A stretch of 64,000 nucleotides of DNA from SZUA-430 sp044220975 (GTDB lineage Bacteria > Pseudomonadota > Alphaproteobacteria > Micropepsales > Micropepsaceae): NCBI GenBank assembly GCA_044220975.1, contig JBGAPZ010000016.1, forward strand, positions 1-64,000. The letters are read 5' to 3'. Below are positions 30,285 through 40,248 of this stretch, in pieces. The notes under the pieces were generated by a model. The model saw only the letters and a program-made list of their open reading frames with translations, made no database searches and was not told where the DNA came from. The number at the start of each line of letters is the position of its first letter. Position 1 is the stretch's first letter. The position numbers and the translations under genes were made by a program.

Positions 30285-30857
30285 TTATTGGCCGGACTTG
30301 ATCGCGCCGAGCAAGCTGCCTGTACTGGTCGTGCGGGTCGTCGAACCCGGACGGCCAAAGATACCAGCTGCAGGTTGTACCGGTTGGGACTGCGTTCCTA
30401 GATCGCGTTTTGCGTCGAACGTGGCGCGAGGTTCCGGCTTGCCGGCGACTTCGGCGAGCGGGTCAGCGCAGTGGCGGCAGCTGCCTTCGAAGAATGCGCC
30501 GATCTCGACCGCGAGAGATTCGTGTAGGATCGTGCCTTCCATGTGACACGTACCGGACAGGTGAACTTTGCGCGCGCGGACGATGCCCTGGACGCGACCG
30601 CGGATCGTGCACTCCTCAGCGACGATCTCGCCTTCGAAGTTTGCTTTCTCGCCGATGGTGACGGAGCCTGAGCGAATGTCGCCGTCGACACGCCCATCGA
30701 TCTGAATATCGCCCGTCGACGTGAGCGTTCCGATGACCACTAAGTCATTGGAAATAATTGACGGCGCCGCTCTTCCCATGCCCTTGCGTCCCGTCGGAAC
30801 GGGAAGATGATCCATGGGCGTATTTGAGCCGCCCTTGCCGCTACCCTTTGAAAACAT
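30285..30857 (-). CDS. Bactofilin (polymer-forming cytoskeletal protein)
   Basis: A 190-residue bactofilin (DUF583). A short Gly/Ser-rich N-terminus leads to the right-handed beta-helix made of repeated G-D-I-x-G-x-V-type rungs, seen as IQIDGRVDGDIRSGSVTIGEKANFEG and CTIRGRVQGIVRARKVHLSG, then a Pro-rich tail. Bactofilins polymerise without nucleotide and localise wall enzymes. I chose the ATG at 30857 (GGGGCGA upstream) rather than an in-frame start at 30899. It overlaps the upstream M23 peptidase gene by 17 bases, so the two are tightly coupled. A CCGGC/GCCGG repeat (30280-30295) spans its stop and may end transcription from both sides. Confidence 0.92.
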   Translation of the reverse strand: MFSKGSGKGGSNTPMDHLPVPTGRKGMGRAAPSIISNDLVVIGTLTSTGDIQIDGRVDGDIRSGSVTIGEKANFEGEIVAEECTIRGRVQGIVRARKVHLSGTCHMEGTILHESLAVEIGAFFEGSCRHCADPLAEVAGKPEPRATFDAKRDLGTQSQPVQPAAGIFGRPGSTTRTTSTGSLLGAIKSGQ

Positions 30858-32205
30858 TTCGCCCCGCATCGAAGAATTTGGTCGGATCGCGGACGACATC
30901 GTTGAACCAAATCTCGTAGTGAAGATGTGGTCCGGTGCTCCGCCCGCTGGAGCCCATCGTAGCTATTTTCTGACGGAATGCCACCTGATCCCCGGCCTTC
31001 ACGAAGGCGCTTTGGAGGTGGCCATACCGGGTGCGAATCCCGCGCCCATGGTCGATTTCAACCATCAAGCCATAGGGTCCGCGCCGTTCTGCGGCGATAA
31101 CCCTGCCTGGCGCGGTCGCCAGGATCGAGGTGCCGAATTCGCCCGCCATGTCGGCACCGGAATGAAAAGCGACGCGGCCGGTGAACGGATCGACGCGGTA
31201 ACCGAAACCGCTGGTTGAACGGTATTGTCCGTGGTGGACGGGGGTCACCAGAGGGATGCGCGAGACTGCAACGGTCAACGCATCAAGGCGGCCATAAGAC
31301 TCTGCGATATCCGCAAATTGACGGTCGAACTCATCAGTCACCCCGTCGATCTTCGCTGCACGCACTTCGGCGATCAGCGGGCCACCACGGCCGGTGAAGG
31401 CGCGGACACCAACTTGCTGGGCTACCTGATCGACATTCAGGCCGGTCATCTGGACGATGCGGGCATACCGGTCGATCTGGACGCCGGCGCCGTCGCGGAG
31501 TTCACCCAGCAGCGCGAGCTGTTGTTTCTTGACCGTGTTTAGGCGGTCTTCGAGTGCCGCGATCCGTTGGACTACGTAATTCTTGCCCAGCGCGCTCTTG
31601 CCGGGGATGCCGCCGCCAGCCGGTTGGCGGACGGCGCTGGCTACGACGGCAATCGTAGAATCGGCGATCGTGTCGCTGCCGCGGCTTTGACGAACGGCGG
31701 GCTCGGCCTCGGCGAGTTGAACGACGAGCGTGTTCGACCCGTCGGGGCTTTCGGGACGCGTATAGCTTGGGCCCATGTAGGCGCCCATGTCGGCGACCTG
31801 GCGGCGTACGTCGCGCACGCTCTTGTCCATCGCCTGCTTTTGCATCAACAGGGCGGTCAACTGGCGGTGCTTGGATTCAAGGTCGCGGGTGGCGTTCTGG
31901 AAGCGCTCTTCGGCGAGCACGAGGAGGCCGTTCAGTTCGTCGTAGGCCAACTGCATTTGCGAGACGCGGCCTTCGTAGGCGGCCTGCATACTGGCGTAGC
32001 GCTGATCTTTGGTGGCGATAATCTGTTCTTTGAAGATCACGACCACTGACGAGTAGGCGACCCAAACCAGGATGAACAGCGTCGCCACCGCAACGGTCAT
32101 TTGGAAGGCGGGCGTGAACTCGAAGAACTGAACCGAACCGCGGCTGCGGAGGTAGAACTGGCGATGTGGGAACAACCGGTGCGAGAGCGCCGCGAAACGG
32201 GACAT
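30841..32205 (-). CDS. M23 family metallopeptidase with membrane anchor and coiled coil (LmdC-like)
   Basis: A 454-residue predicted D,D-endopeptidase of the cell wall. One membrane helix (MTVAVATLFILVWVAYSSVVVIF, about residues 36-58) is preceded by a cytoplasmic N-terminus with FFEFTPAFQ. A coiled coil (residues about 60-150 and 210-260) follows, then the LytM/M23 domain at the C-terminus with zinc ligands in FHSGADMAG and HLHYE, plus the GYRVDPFTG and SSGRSTGPH segments. The gene overlaps a bactofilin gene. In Hyphomonas and relatives a membrane M23 peptidase of this layout (LmdC) is encoded with bactofilin BacA and recruited by it, so a shape-determining role is likely. The key zinc residues are present, so it should be active. 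Confidence 0.92.
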   Translation of the reverse strand: MSRFAALSHRLFPHRQFYLRSRGSVQFFEFTPAFQMTVAVATLFILVWVAYSSVVVIFKEQIIATKDQRYASMQAAYEGRVSQMQLAYDELNGLLVLAEERFQNATRDLESKHRQLTALLMQKQAMDKSVRDVRRQVADMGAYMGPSYTRPESPDGSNTLVVQLAEAEPAVRQSRGSDTIADSTIAVVASAVRQPAGGGIPGKSALGKNYVVQRIAALEDRLNTVKKQQLALLGELRDGAGVQIDRYARIVQMTGLNVDQVAQQVGVRAFTGRGGPLIAEVRAAKIDGVTDEFDRQFADIAESYGRLDALTVAVSRIPLVTPVHHGQYRSTSGFGYRVDPFTGRVAFHSGADMAGEFGTSILATAPGRVIAAERRGPYGLMVEIDHGRGIRTRYGHLQSAFVKAGDQVAFRQKIATMGSSGRSTGPHLHYEIWFNDVVRDPTKFFDAGRNVFKG

Positions 32206-32373
32206 CCGACAACCTCAACTTATGCAATGCTGGAAGGTGTCCGTAGGTGGATAAGTCCGCCTACAGCTCGCGCCCCCAGCCAACTCGGGAAGCCTCAGTA
32301 ATTGTTACGGATTTGCAGCTTTTCGCCAAGCTGTAGAAATCGCTCAAACCTTACAACTTTTTTAGGAATGCGC

Positions 32374-32853
32374 TCACAGCGACTTGACTGCGGACAATAC
32401 CTCTTCCACGTGTCCGGGGACGCGCACTTTCCGCCAGATTTTGGCCAGTTTTCCCTTGCTATCGATGAGGAAGGTGGAGCGGTCGATTCCCATGTACTTG
32501 CGGCCGTACATGCTTTTTTCGACCCACGAGCCATATGATTCTATGACTTTGCCTTCCGGATCGGAGGCAAGGATCAGCGAAAGGTCGTGCTTTTTCTTGA
32601 ACTTGTCGTGGGAGGCGACCGTGTCTTTCGATACGCCAATAACCGCCGCTCCGGCCTTCTTGAAAGCGCTCGCGGCGGCGCTGAAACCTACGGCCTCGGT
32701 CGTGCAGCCGGGCGTGTCGTCCTTAGGGTAAAAATAGAGGACGGTGGGTTTGCCAACGAAATCTTTGAGGGACACCTTCTTGCTGCCGTCGGTTTCAAGC
32801 GTGAAGGCTGGTGCCTTGTCGCCCTCTGCGAGTGACTTTGCCATGGGGCTCAT
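32374..32853 (-). CDS. bcp: Peroxiredoxin, Bcp/PrxQ type
   Basis: A 159-residue thiol peroxidase that reduces hydrogen peroxide and organic peroxides. The peroxidatic Cys sits in YPKDDTPGCTTEAVGF (about Cys50). The usual Bcp resolving Cys five positions later is replaced (AVGF rather than ACGF), and no other Cys is visible, so this is a one-Cys form needing an external thiol. I chose the ATG at 32853, with the ATG at 32844 nearly as good; extension to 32916 is unlikely. It lies upstream of the M23-bactofilin pair on the same strand with a gap of 168 bases that has no recognised gene. Confidence 0.9.
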   Translation of the reverse strand: MSPMAKSLAEGDKAPAFTLETDGSKKVSLKDFVGKPTVLYFYPKDDTPGCTTEAVGFSAAASAFKKAGAAVIGVSKDTVASHDKFKKKHDLSLILASDPEGKVIESYGSWVEKSMYGRKYMGIDRSTFLIDSKGKLAKIWRKVRVPGHVEEVLSAVKSL

Positions 32854-32990
32854 CCCGTTTTTTGTTGGTCGGCTTTGAAGCAGTTTTCCATACCGAAACC
32901 AAGCCTTAGCTGGCATTGTCAGGTGGGCGGGCGACTGAGCGTGGTAGGTTGCGCTGCTTGCCTGGGCCTCGAGCTTCAGGCTGTTGGCCC

Positions 32991-35900
32991 ATGTCCGTAG
33001 CGAGGGTTGGTTTGATCAGCCGTCGCGCAAAGATCGCCTCGCTTGTCCGCCGCGGTCGGGCTGGGCGTTGTCGTGCTGGGCGTGGGACTGTTCGCACTGG
33101 CGGCTGAACAGCGGCGGCTCAGTGCCGATCGGTTTGTTCGATGCCGCGCATCGAAAGCGGCCATCAACGACAATCGAACAGGCGGTGGATCTGGGCGACG
33201 ACGCGGTCGTTCAGCGGAACGAAGGTCGCGCTTACTTTCGTTCGACAACGTTGAGGCCCCAGCGACCGGAACAGCAGCGTCGTCGCACGTGCCACGGTGG
33301 CGTGCACTTTCCGCGCCTGCGCTGCGAATGGCGAAATCGCGCCGATGAACGTCGAGATCGTCGAGATGCAAGCGCACCGATCGTTCGGCGCAAGGACAAC
33401 GGATTTCAACAGCCTTCAAGTCAACGACACGACGTCGCGCGGGTGAGCGAAGAAGACATAAAGCCCGGCATGACGCCAGGCCGCTGTGCAGGCGATGCTG
33501 AATCCCAAGCCGGACGATGCGTTGTCGCGCTATCTGACGCGCTTTGCGATCATCGACGCAAAGCTCACGTTGTTCGACGAGGAAACGAAGTCCTATTGGA
33601 CCGCCGACAAGGCTTCGCTCGCGTTCGATCGCAAGTCGGGCGGCGTCGTGGTGTCGGTGAATGCGCCGGTCAAGCTGCCTGACAAATCGACTTGGTTGTT
33701 TACGGCGGCCGGGCGCTACACGAACGGGAGCGAGCACGTGTCGCTTGAAGCCGCGTTCAAGCCGGTGCGGCTTAGCTTGCTTGCGGCCAGCGGTACCGGG
33801 CTCAAGGCGCTCGCAGGGTTCAACATCCCGGTGCAGGGCAATGCGACGTGCGATCTTGCGATCGCTGGAACGCTGGGCCGTTGCAAGCTTTGGCTGAATG
33901 CGGGCGCAGGCGAGCTCAAACTACCGGCGCTGAAGCACGATCCAATTCACTTGAAGAGTGGGGCGCTGACCGTCGAGCTCGATTTTCCTTCGAAGCGCTA
34001 TTCGATTGAAGAGATGACGTGGGTGGGCAACACCATCCGCGGCAAGGTGACCGGTGACGGTGCCTTCGCGTTCGCGAACGATGGTGCGTTGCAATCGCTA
34101 AGCGCAGATTGGACGGCGGAGGACATCACGATCGATGCGCCGAATGTGTTCGACGGCGGGCTTGCGCTTGAGATGATGAAGTTTCGCGGCACCTTCGACG
34201 CGCCGCGCAAGCATCTGGCGATCGACGAAATTCATGCGACCAAGGGCGAGTTCGACCTTTCGCTCGCCGGCGAGCTGCAGGACAACCCGGTTTCGCGCGG
34301 CGTCGTGCTGAATGGCGGATTCAAAAACCTGACGGTCGAAGGGCCTGAAGCGTTTGTGAAGCGGCGGGTGCGGCGCCGGGTGCGCTGATTGGGTCATTAC
34401 GAACGCCCATGAGGTTTGATCCGCAACGCCACCGTTGCCGTGAACATCGCGCCGGGTGCGATCGTCGACGAGAAGATTCCCGACGAGATGTTGAACGTCG
34501 TCATGTCGCTGGAGGGCGTGAAGGCTACCTATCTGGAAGGGTTGCCGGACCTGACGAATGCAGGGGAACCACGACCGCGTTCGGCGATACGTTCAAGATG
34601 GATCTTACGGGCGGCAACATCGGCCGGTTGATGTTGTCCAACGGTTCGGTCGTGATCCCCGAGCTGCATAAGCGCGGAACGGTGGGCACGATTGCCGGCA
34701 CGGTGACGGGCCCAACGAACGAACTCTTGGCCGTGATCGACAAGCCGCGGCTTGGCTATCCGTCGCGGTACGGCATCAAGCCGGCGGAGGCAGGCGGCAC
34801 GTCGAACGTGAAGTTCACGTTCGCTATCCCGATGTTGAAGGATCTGAACGCGGACAATGTCGGCATCGATGTCGATGGCGACTTCAAAGACGTGAAGCTG
34901 CCGGTGAACGAACAGCTGAGGCTGACCGGCGGCGTCTTCAATGTGAAGCTCACCGGAAAAGGTATGAAGGCGCACGGTGCGGTGCAAGTGAACACGGCGC
35001 CCATGGGCTTCACCTGGACGGAAGACTTCACCGGGACCGCACCGATCGGCACGCGCATCGACGTCACGTCGACGTTGAACAGTGCTGGCGGCGGCACTCG
35101 GGTTTCGGCATGGACGGCTACATCCAGGGCGAAGCCGCGCTCGTTGCGACGTTCTCGGGCCGCGGCGGTAAGTTTCAGAAGGCCACAATCGATGCCGACC
35201 TCACGGGCGCGCGTTTGGCCGCGCCTGAGCTTGGATGGGCCAAGCCCGAGGATGCGAACGCAAGCCTCAAAGCCGATATCGTGTTTCGAACCGACAAAAC
35301 GATCGAGATTGCCAATATCAATGCGACCGGTCCCGGTCTGAAAGCGATGGGGCGGCTGGTTATTGGCGGCGGCAAAGTGCGCGAGGCGGAGTTCAAAAAG
35401 CTGCAATTGGGCCCGCGCAATGATTTTACACTGACCTATCGCGACGATGATGTGGCCGGGCTCATCTTCAATGCGAAGGGCCGCGTGATCGATGCGGGCG
35501 GCTTCCTCGAGTCCAACGAGGATGACGAGCCGAAGGCTGGCGCGAAGGCTGAACGTCGGCGGCCGATCTCAATCAAAGCAGACCTCGACCTTGCATATCT
35601 TCAGGGCGACGTTTGGTTCACCGGGTTGAAGTTCGAATATGGCAGTGACGGCGAGCGGCTGACCGCATTTAAGGCCGACGCGTCGGCGGATGCCGCGAAC
35701 GTGCGCGGCGAGATGATCCGAGGTTCTGAGAACTCGCGGAAGATCAAACTGCAGACGGCGGACGCCGGGCGCTTGCTTCGCGCGGTCACGGGGTTTCGCA
35801 GCGTGATCGGCGGCGATCTTTCGCTGATCGTCGACCTTTCGCCGATGCCCGGTCCAGGCCAATCGCCCGCTGCGGCGCCATCGCAGTACGACGGTGTGCT

Positions 35901-36445
35901 GAAGATCGAGAAATTCAAAATCGTGAACCAGCCGTTCGTGGCGCGGTTGCTGGCGGGCCGGTTCGTTCACCGGATTGGACGACTTGATGCGCGGTGGCAG
36001 GGGAATTACGTTCTCGAAGCTGGAGCAGGTGTTCCAGGGCCGCGGCGACCTCATTACGCTGACGAGCGGCCGGGCCGCCGGTCCCGCTATCGGGTTGACG
36101 GCGCAAGGCACGATCAACCGTGGGAGCAGCCGCATCGACCTGAACGGAACGATCGTACCGCTTTACGGTCTCAACAGTGTGTTCGGCGATGTCCCGCTGA
36201 TCGGCGACATTTTGGGTTCGCGAGACGGCGAAGGAATCTTTGGCGTGACGTATGGCGTCTCGGGGCCGGTGGACGAGCTTCGCATTGCTGTGAACCCGAT
36301 CTCGATGCTGGCGCCGGGCTTTTTGCGCAAGATCTTTCAGATGGGGCCGACGCCGCAAGCCGCGGCACCCATGGCGGCGCCGCAGTCCAAGCCGGACGCG
36401 CAGCAGCAGAAAACCCCAGCCGCGCAGGACGTCAAGACGAACTAA
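32991..36445 (+). pseudogene. AsmA/YhdP-like DUF3971 protein, multiply frameshifted
   Basis: The pieces make one large protein of about 1,150 residues. It has an N-terminal cytoplasmic start MSVARVGLISRRAKIASL, a membrane anchor (AAVGLGVVVLGVGLFALAA), then a long beta-rich body and the typical C-terminus GLNSVFGDVPLIGDIL followed by NPISMLAPGFLRKIF. Proteins of this AsmA-like group span the periplasm and are thought to carry lipids to the outer membrane. The body matches across three large open pieces (33486-34388, 34409-35341, 35110-36445). Indels lie near 33043, repeatedly through 33130-33480, near 34380-34560, near 35095 and near 35970. The stop overlaps the convergent tyrS stop. Indels are dense at the 5' end but the rest is well preserved, so error is likelier than decay. 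Confidence 0.75.
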
Positions 36446-37692
36446 ACCGGTTTCAGGAGGACGTGCTTCTTCTTGCCGAGTGAAAGTTTGATCACGCCTT
36501 CCCGCAGCAGTGCGTCGTTCAGCACAAGCTTTTCATCCGCCACCGCGTCGTCGTTGACGCGCAGGCCGCCGCCCGCGATCTGACGACGTGCGTCGCCGTT
36601 CGATGAGGTTAGACTAGCGCGCGTGAATGCGGCCAAGACGCTGATACCTGCTGCGAGTTCGGCACGCGGAATGTCAACAGTCGGCAAATTCGCCGAAAGG
36701 CCTGCACCTTCGAATGTCTGGCGCGAGGTTTCTGCGGCGCGTTCGGCTTCGGCGCGGCCGTGGCACAGCGCGGTTGCCTCGTTCGCCAGAGTCTTCTTGG
36801 CGTCGTTCAGTTCGGCGCCTTTCAGCGCTTCGAGGCGCGCGATCTCATCCAACGGCATATCGGTGAACACGCGCAGGAAGCGGCCGACATCGGCGTCTTC
36901 AACGTTGCGCCAGTATTGCCAGTAGTCATAGGAGCTCAACATGTCGGCCGAAAGCCACACAGCGCCTGCAGCCGTCTTACCCATCTTCGCGCCGGACGAC
37001 GTGGTGATGAGCGGCGATGTCAATCCGAACAGTTCGACATTGTCGGTGCGGCGAGCGAGGTCGATCCCTGAAACGATATTGCCCCATTGGTCGGAGCCGC
37101 CCATCTGCAGACGGCATTTGTGACGACGGAACAACTCAACGAAATCGTAGGACTGCATGATCATGTAGTTGAATTCGAGAAACGTCAGCGGCTGCTCTCG
37201 GTCGAGGCGCAGCTTCACGCTGTCCATCGTGATCATACGGTTGATCGTAAAGTGGCGGCCGACTTCGCGCAAAAACGAAATGTAGGCGAGCGTGTCGAGC
37301 CAATCTGCGTTGTCGACCATGATCGCGTCGGTCGGACCGTCGCCGAAGGTCAAGAAGCGGCGATAGATTTCCTTGTGGCGCTCTTTGTTAGCTTCGATCT
37401 GCGCGTCAGTCAGAAGCTGGCGCGTCTCGTCCTTGCCGGAAGGGTCGCCGACCTTGGTCGTACCGCCGCCGACGAGCACGATCGGCTTGTGACCGCCGCG
37501 CTGCAGAACGCGCAAGCGCATGATCTGCGTTAGGTTGCCGATGTGGAGGCTCGGCGCGGTGCAGTCGAAACCGATATAAGCTGCGACGCGTTCCTTCGTC
37601 ATCAATGCATCGAGGCCTTCCTCGTTCGTGCATTGGTGCAGGTGTCCGCGCGCGGCGAACTCGTTCATGAAGGCGGAGCGAAACGCGCTCAT
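36442..37692 (-). CDS. tyrS: Tyrosyl-tRNA synthetase
   Basis: A 416-residue class I aminoacyl-tRNA synthetase that charges tRNA-Tyr. The ATP-binding HIGH-type motif is HIGN at residue 50 and the KMSKS-type loop is KMGKT near residue 240; both are common variants in this family. The tyrosine pocket segment MQSYDFVELFRRHKCRLQMGGSDQWGN is intact, and a C-terminal S4 RNA-binding domain is visible (GGGLRVNDDAV). No frameshift, unlike the convergent AsmA-like gene. It is divergent from anmK with only 52 bases between them, so the promoters must overlap or lie close together. Confidence 0.95.
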   Translation of the reverse strand: MSAFRSAFMNEFAARGHLHQCTNEEGLDALMTKERVAAYIGFDCTAPSLHIGNLTQIMRLRVLQRGGHKPIVLVGGGTTKVGDPSGKDETRQLLTDAQIEANKERHKEIYRRFLTFGDGPTDAIMVDNADWLDTLAYISFLREVGRHFTINRMITMDSVKLRLDREQPLTFLEFNYMIMQSYDFVELFRRHKCRLQMGGSDQWGNIVSGIDLARRTDNVELFGLTSPLITTSSGAKMGKTAAGAVWLSADMLSSYDYWQYWRNVEDADVGRFLRVFTDMPLDEIARLEALKGAELNDAKKTLANEATALCHGRAEAERAAETSRQTFEGAGLSANLPTVDIPRAELAAGISVLAAFTRASLTSSNGDARRQIAGGGLRVNDDAVADEKLVLNDALLREGVIKLSLGKKKHVLLKPV

Positions 37693-37744
37693 GGTCTATA
37701 AGTGCCTTGGTTCGGATTCGTGAAGGGCGGCTGTGTAACACGAA

Positions 37745-38845
37745 ATGGTTCGCGTTCTGAAGGCGATCGGGTTGATGAGCGGGACGTCGATGGATGGTAT
37801 CGACGCGGCCATATTGGATACTGACGGCGAGCGCGTCGCCGCGTACGGGCCAACGCACTTTGAACCTTATGCACCCGAAATGCGGGCGAAGCTGCAAGCT
37901 GGTATGGAATTGGCCGTCACGTTGTCGACCGCCGGACCGCTGCCCGCCAAACTCGCCGACTTGGAGCGCGAATTGACGCAGGCGCATGCACGAGCGGTTA
38001 CTGCGCTGCTTGGTTCTGCGGGGCTTCGCGCGAGCCAGATCGACGTCATCGGCTTTCATGGCCAAGCGCTCGCGCATCGGCCGGAGCGGCGGGCGACTCT
38101 GCAAATCGGTTCGGGTCCGATGCTTGCGGTCGCGACTGAGATCGATGTTGTGAACGACTTTCGCAGTGCTGACGTTCGTGCTGGCGGGCAGGGCGCGCCC
38201 TTGGTGCCGATCTATCATGCAGCGTTGGCAGCGGATCGTACGCCGGTTGCGGTGATTAACATAGGCGGCGTCGCGAACGTCACGTTCGTCGGTGCCAAAG
38301 GCGAACTGATTGCGTTCGATACGGGCCCGGGTAACGCGCCGCTCGACGATTGGGCGCTTAAGTACACGGGCAAACCTGTCGATCATGGCGGGGCGTTGGC
38401 CGCAAAGGGGCGCGTGAACGAGGCGGTGGTCGCGCATTTACTCGATCACGAGTTCTTCGCGCGACGCTCGCCGAAGTCGCTCGACCGGATGGCGTTTTCG
38501 CTAGACATAGCACGCAACCTTAGTGCCGAAGACGGTGCCGCGACGCTCACCGCCCTAACGGCGCGCGCGATTGCGAAAGCGCGCGAGCATTTTCCCGAAG
38601 CGCCGTGCGAGTGGGTCGTCTGCGGCGGCGGGCGTCACAATCCAGTGCTGATGCGCGAATTGCGCGCTGCGCTCAAGGGATCGCGTGTGGTCACGGCCGA
38701 GGATGTGGGTTGGCGCGGCGATTTCATCGAAGCGGAAGCGTTTGCTTATCTCGCCGTGCGCTCGCTTCGTGGCTTGCCGATTGGCTTTCCGGCGACGACA
38801 GGTGTGCCGAGGCCAATGACAGGCGGCGTGTTGAGCGGTCGCTAG
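37745..38845 (+). CDS. anmK: Anhydro-N-acetylmuramic acid kinase
   Basis: A 366-residue sugar kinase that phosphorylates and opens 1,6-anhydro-MurNAc released during cell-wall turnover, giving MurNAc 6-phosphate for recycling. The N-terminal phosphate loop is GLMSGTSMDGID. Other family segments are DVIGFHGQALAHRPE, VINIGGVANVTF, DTGPGNAPLDDW and the ATP-site segment VVCGGGRHNP. It is 3-prime to nothing on its strand and overlaps the convergent hydrolase by four bases. The divergent pairing with tyrS is frequent in alphaproteobacteria. Confidence 0.95.
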   Translation: MVRVLKAIGLMSGTSMDGIDAAILDTDGERVAAYGPTHFEPYAPEMRAKLQAGMELAVTLSTAGPLPAKLADLERELTQAHARAVTALLGSAGLRASQIDVIGFHGQALAHRPERRATLQIGSGPMLAVATEIDVVNDFRSADVRAGGQGAPLVPIYHAALAADRTPVAVINIGGVANVTFVGAKGELIAFDTGPGNAPLDDWALKYTGKPVDHGGALAAKGRVNEAVVAHLLDHEFFARRSPKSLDRMAFSLDIARNLSAEDGAATLTALTARAIAKAREHFPEAPCEWVVCGGGRHNPVLMRELRAALKGSRVVTAEDVGWRGDFIEAEAFAYLAVRSLRGLPIGFPATTGVPRPMTGGVLSGR

Positions 38846-39504
38846 ACTGCTGCCGGCTCCTCAACCGGGGGCATACGCATATCAAGGTAGTCTTCGATCG
38901 TCTTCACGAGATCGGGGACGTTTTGATCGAAGAAGTGGTTGGCACCTTCGATCTTGACCTGCGTGATTTTGATACCGCGCTGCGCGTTCAACCTGTCCAC
39001 AAGTTTCTGCACGTCGGCCTCGGGCGAAACCTGGTCGTTACGGCCGTGCACGATCAAACCGGACGCAGGGCAGGGGGCCAGGAACGTGAAGTCGTAGATG
39101 TTCGCTGGCGGGGCCACCGAAATGAACGCGTGGATCTCAGGCCTGCGCATCAAGAGCTGCATGCCGATCCAAGCTCCAAACGAGAAGCCCGCGACCCAAC
39201 AGGTCTGCGCGCCGGGGTTCATTGTTTGCAGCCAATCGAGCGCTGCGGCTGCGTCGGAGAGTTCGCCGATGCCGCCGTCGAACGTGCCTTGGCTACGGCC
39301 GACGCCGCGGAAGTTGAAGCGCAGGACCGAGCAGCCGCGGCGCTGGAAGCAGTAGAACATCTCGTACGAGACGCGATTGTTCATCGTGCCGCCGTGCTGC
39401 GGATGCGGGTGTAAGATCAGCGCAATGGGCGCCGACTTGTGCTTTTGGTGCTGGTACTTGCCCTCAAGGCGCCCGGAAGGTCCGGCAAAAATCACGTCAG
39501 GCAT
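38842..39504 (-). CDS. Alpha/beta hydrolase (COG2945-type)
   Basis: A 220-residue cytoplasmic hydrolase. The nucleophile elbow is GFSFGA (Ser108), the oxyanion region LILHPHPQHGGTMNN is near the N-terminus, FRGVGRSQG follows, the likely acid is Asp in HGRNDQVS and the His is in EGANHFF. The family is widespread in alphaproteobacteria with small-ester or uncharacterised substrates. There is no signal peptide. Substrate cannot be inferred from the context. It overlaps anmK tail-to-tail, and the 275-base region beyond its start leads to the iscR promoter. Confidence 0.88.
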   Translation of the reverse strand: MPDVIFAGPSGRLEGKYQHQKHKSAPIALILHPHPQHGGTMNNRVSYEMFYCFQRRGCSVLRFNFRGVGRSQGTFDGGIGELSDAAAALDWLQTMNPGAQTCWVAGFSFGAWIGMQLLMRRPEIHAFISVAPPANIYDFTFLAPCPASGLIVHGRNDQVSPEADVQKLVDRLNAQRGIKITQVKIEGANHFFDQNVPDLVKTIEDYLDMRMPPVEEPAAV

Positions 39505-39633
39505 TCGGGCTCAACCTCGCTCGGCACTCATTTCCTGATTCACAGGATCAGGATGTATTGTTGGGCTTTCTGCACGAAACGGATGCGTGATCAATGTGTT
39601 AGCTGGAGGGCCGAAATTGGTTCCGGCTAATAC

Positions 39634-39662
39634 TTGACCACAGCACTCGGGAAATCTATATC
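39634..39662 (+). promoter_or_regulatory. Predicted sigma-70 promoter of the iscR-suf operon
   Basis: TTGACC (39634-39639), a 17-base spacer and TATATC (39657-39662) form a near-consensus promoter 118 bases before the iscR start. The region over the -35 and spacer (TTGAC, six bases, ACTCGGG) loosely resembles an IscR-type imperfect dyad, which would fit autoregulation, but the match is partial. The remaining leader has no recognised RNA structure. Confidence 0.55.
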
Positions 39663-39779
39663 GCGCATCAGAAAGCGATTGGGCGCGCTTTCTAACATGG
39701 GTGGTGGGCGGAAAAGCAAGAAAATCCCGCATGGCCAAGATCGCCGCCGCCCGACCCGATTGAAGAGGAGTTTGGCCCC

Positions 39780-40248
39780 ATGAATCTGAGCACCAAGGGC
39801 CGTTATGCGGTCATGGCAATGGTCGATTTGGCGCGGCAGGCGAACGGCAAGCCAGTGGCGCTGAACGAGATCGCGCAAAGACAGGAGATTTCGCTCTCCT
39901 ATCTCGAGCAGTTGTTCGCACGATTACGCCGCGGCGGATTGGTCGTAAGCGCGCGCGGACCCGGTGGCGGCTATCGCCTGGCGCGGTCGCCAGAAGAAAC
40001 GCGGATCGCCGACATTATGCTGGCGGTCGATGAGCCGATCAAAGCGACGCGCTGCGAAGTCGGCTCGCCACGCGGCTGCACGGGGACAGGGCCGGTGCAT
40101 TACGCACGATCTGTGGGAAGAGTTGGGCCGGCAGATTCACATTTTCCTGAATGCCGTCACGCTCGCCGACGTGGTCAACAAGCGCGTTCTAGGTATGAGC
40201 CACACAGTTGAGCGCGCGGAACCCAACAAGGAACACGTGGCAGCGTGA
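39780..40248 (+). CDS. iscR: Rrf2 family Fe-S regulator (IscR-like), frameshifted in this sequence
   Basis: A winged-helix regulator of about 155 residues. The DNA-binding part is clear: MNLSTKGRYAVMAMVDLAR, then the recognition region ISLSYLEQLFARLRRGGLV and the wing GPGGGYRLAR. Three cysteines for a 2Fe-2S cluster follow, one in TRCEVG, one in PRGCTG and one in GRCITHDLWEELG, with spacing like IscR. An indel near 40085-40095 separates the second and third Cys; without repair the protein ends at 40211 with an unrelated tail. With repair it ends at TGA 40246-40248, overlapping the desulfurase GTG. AGAGGAG lies upstream of the ATG. It probably represses or activates the whole suf operon according to Fe-S status. 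Confidence 0.88.
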
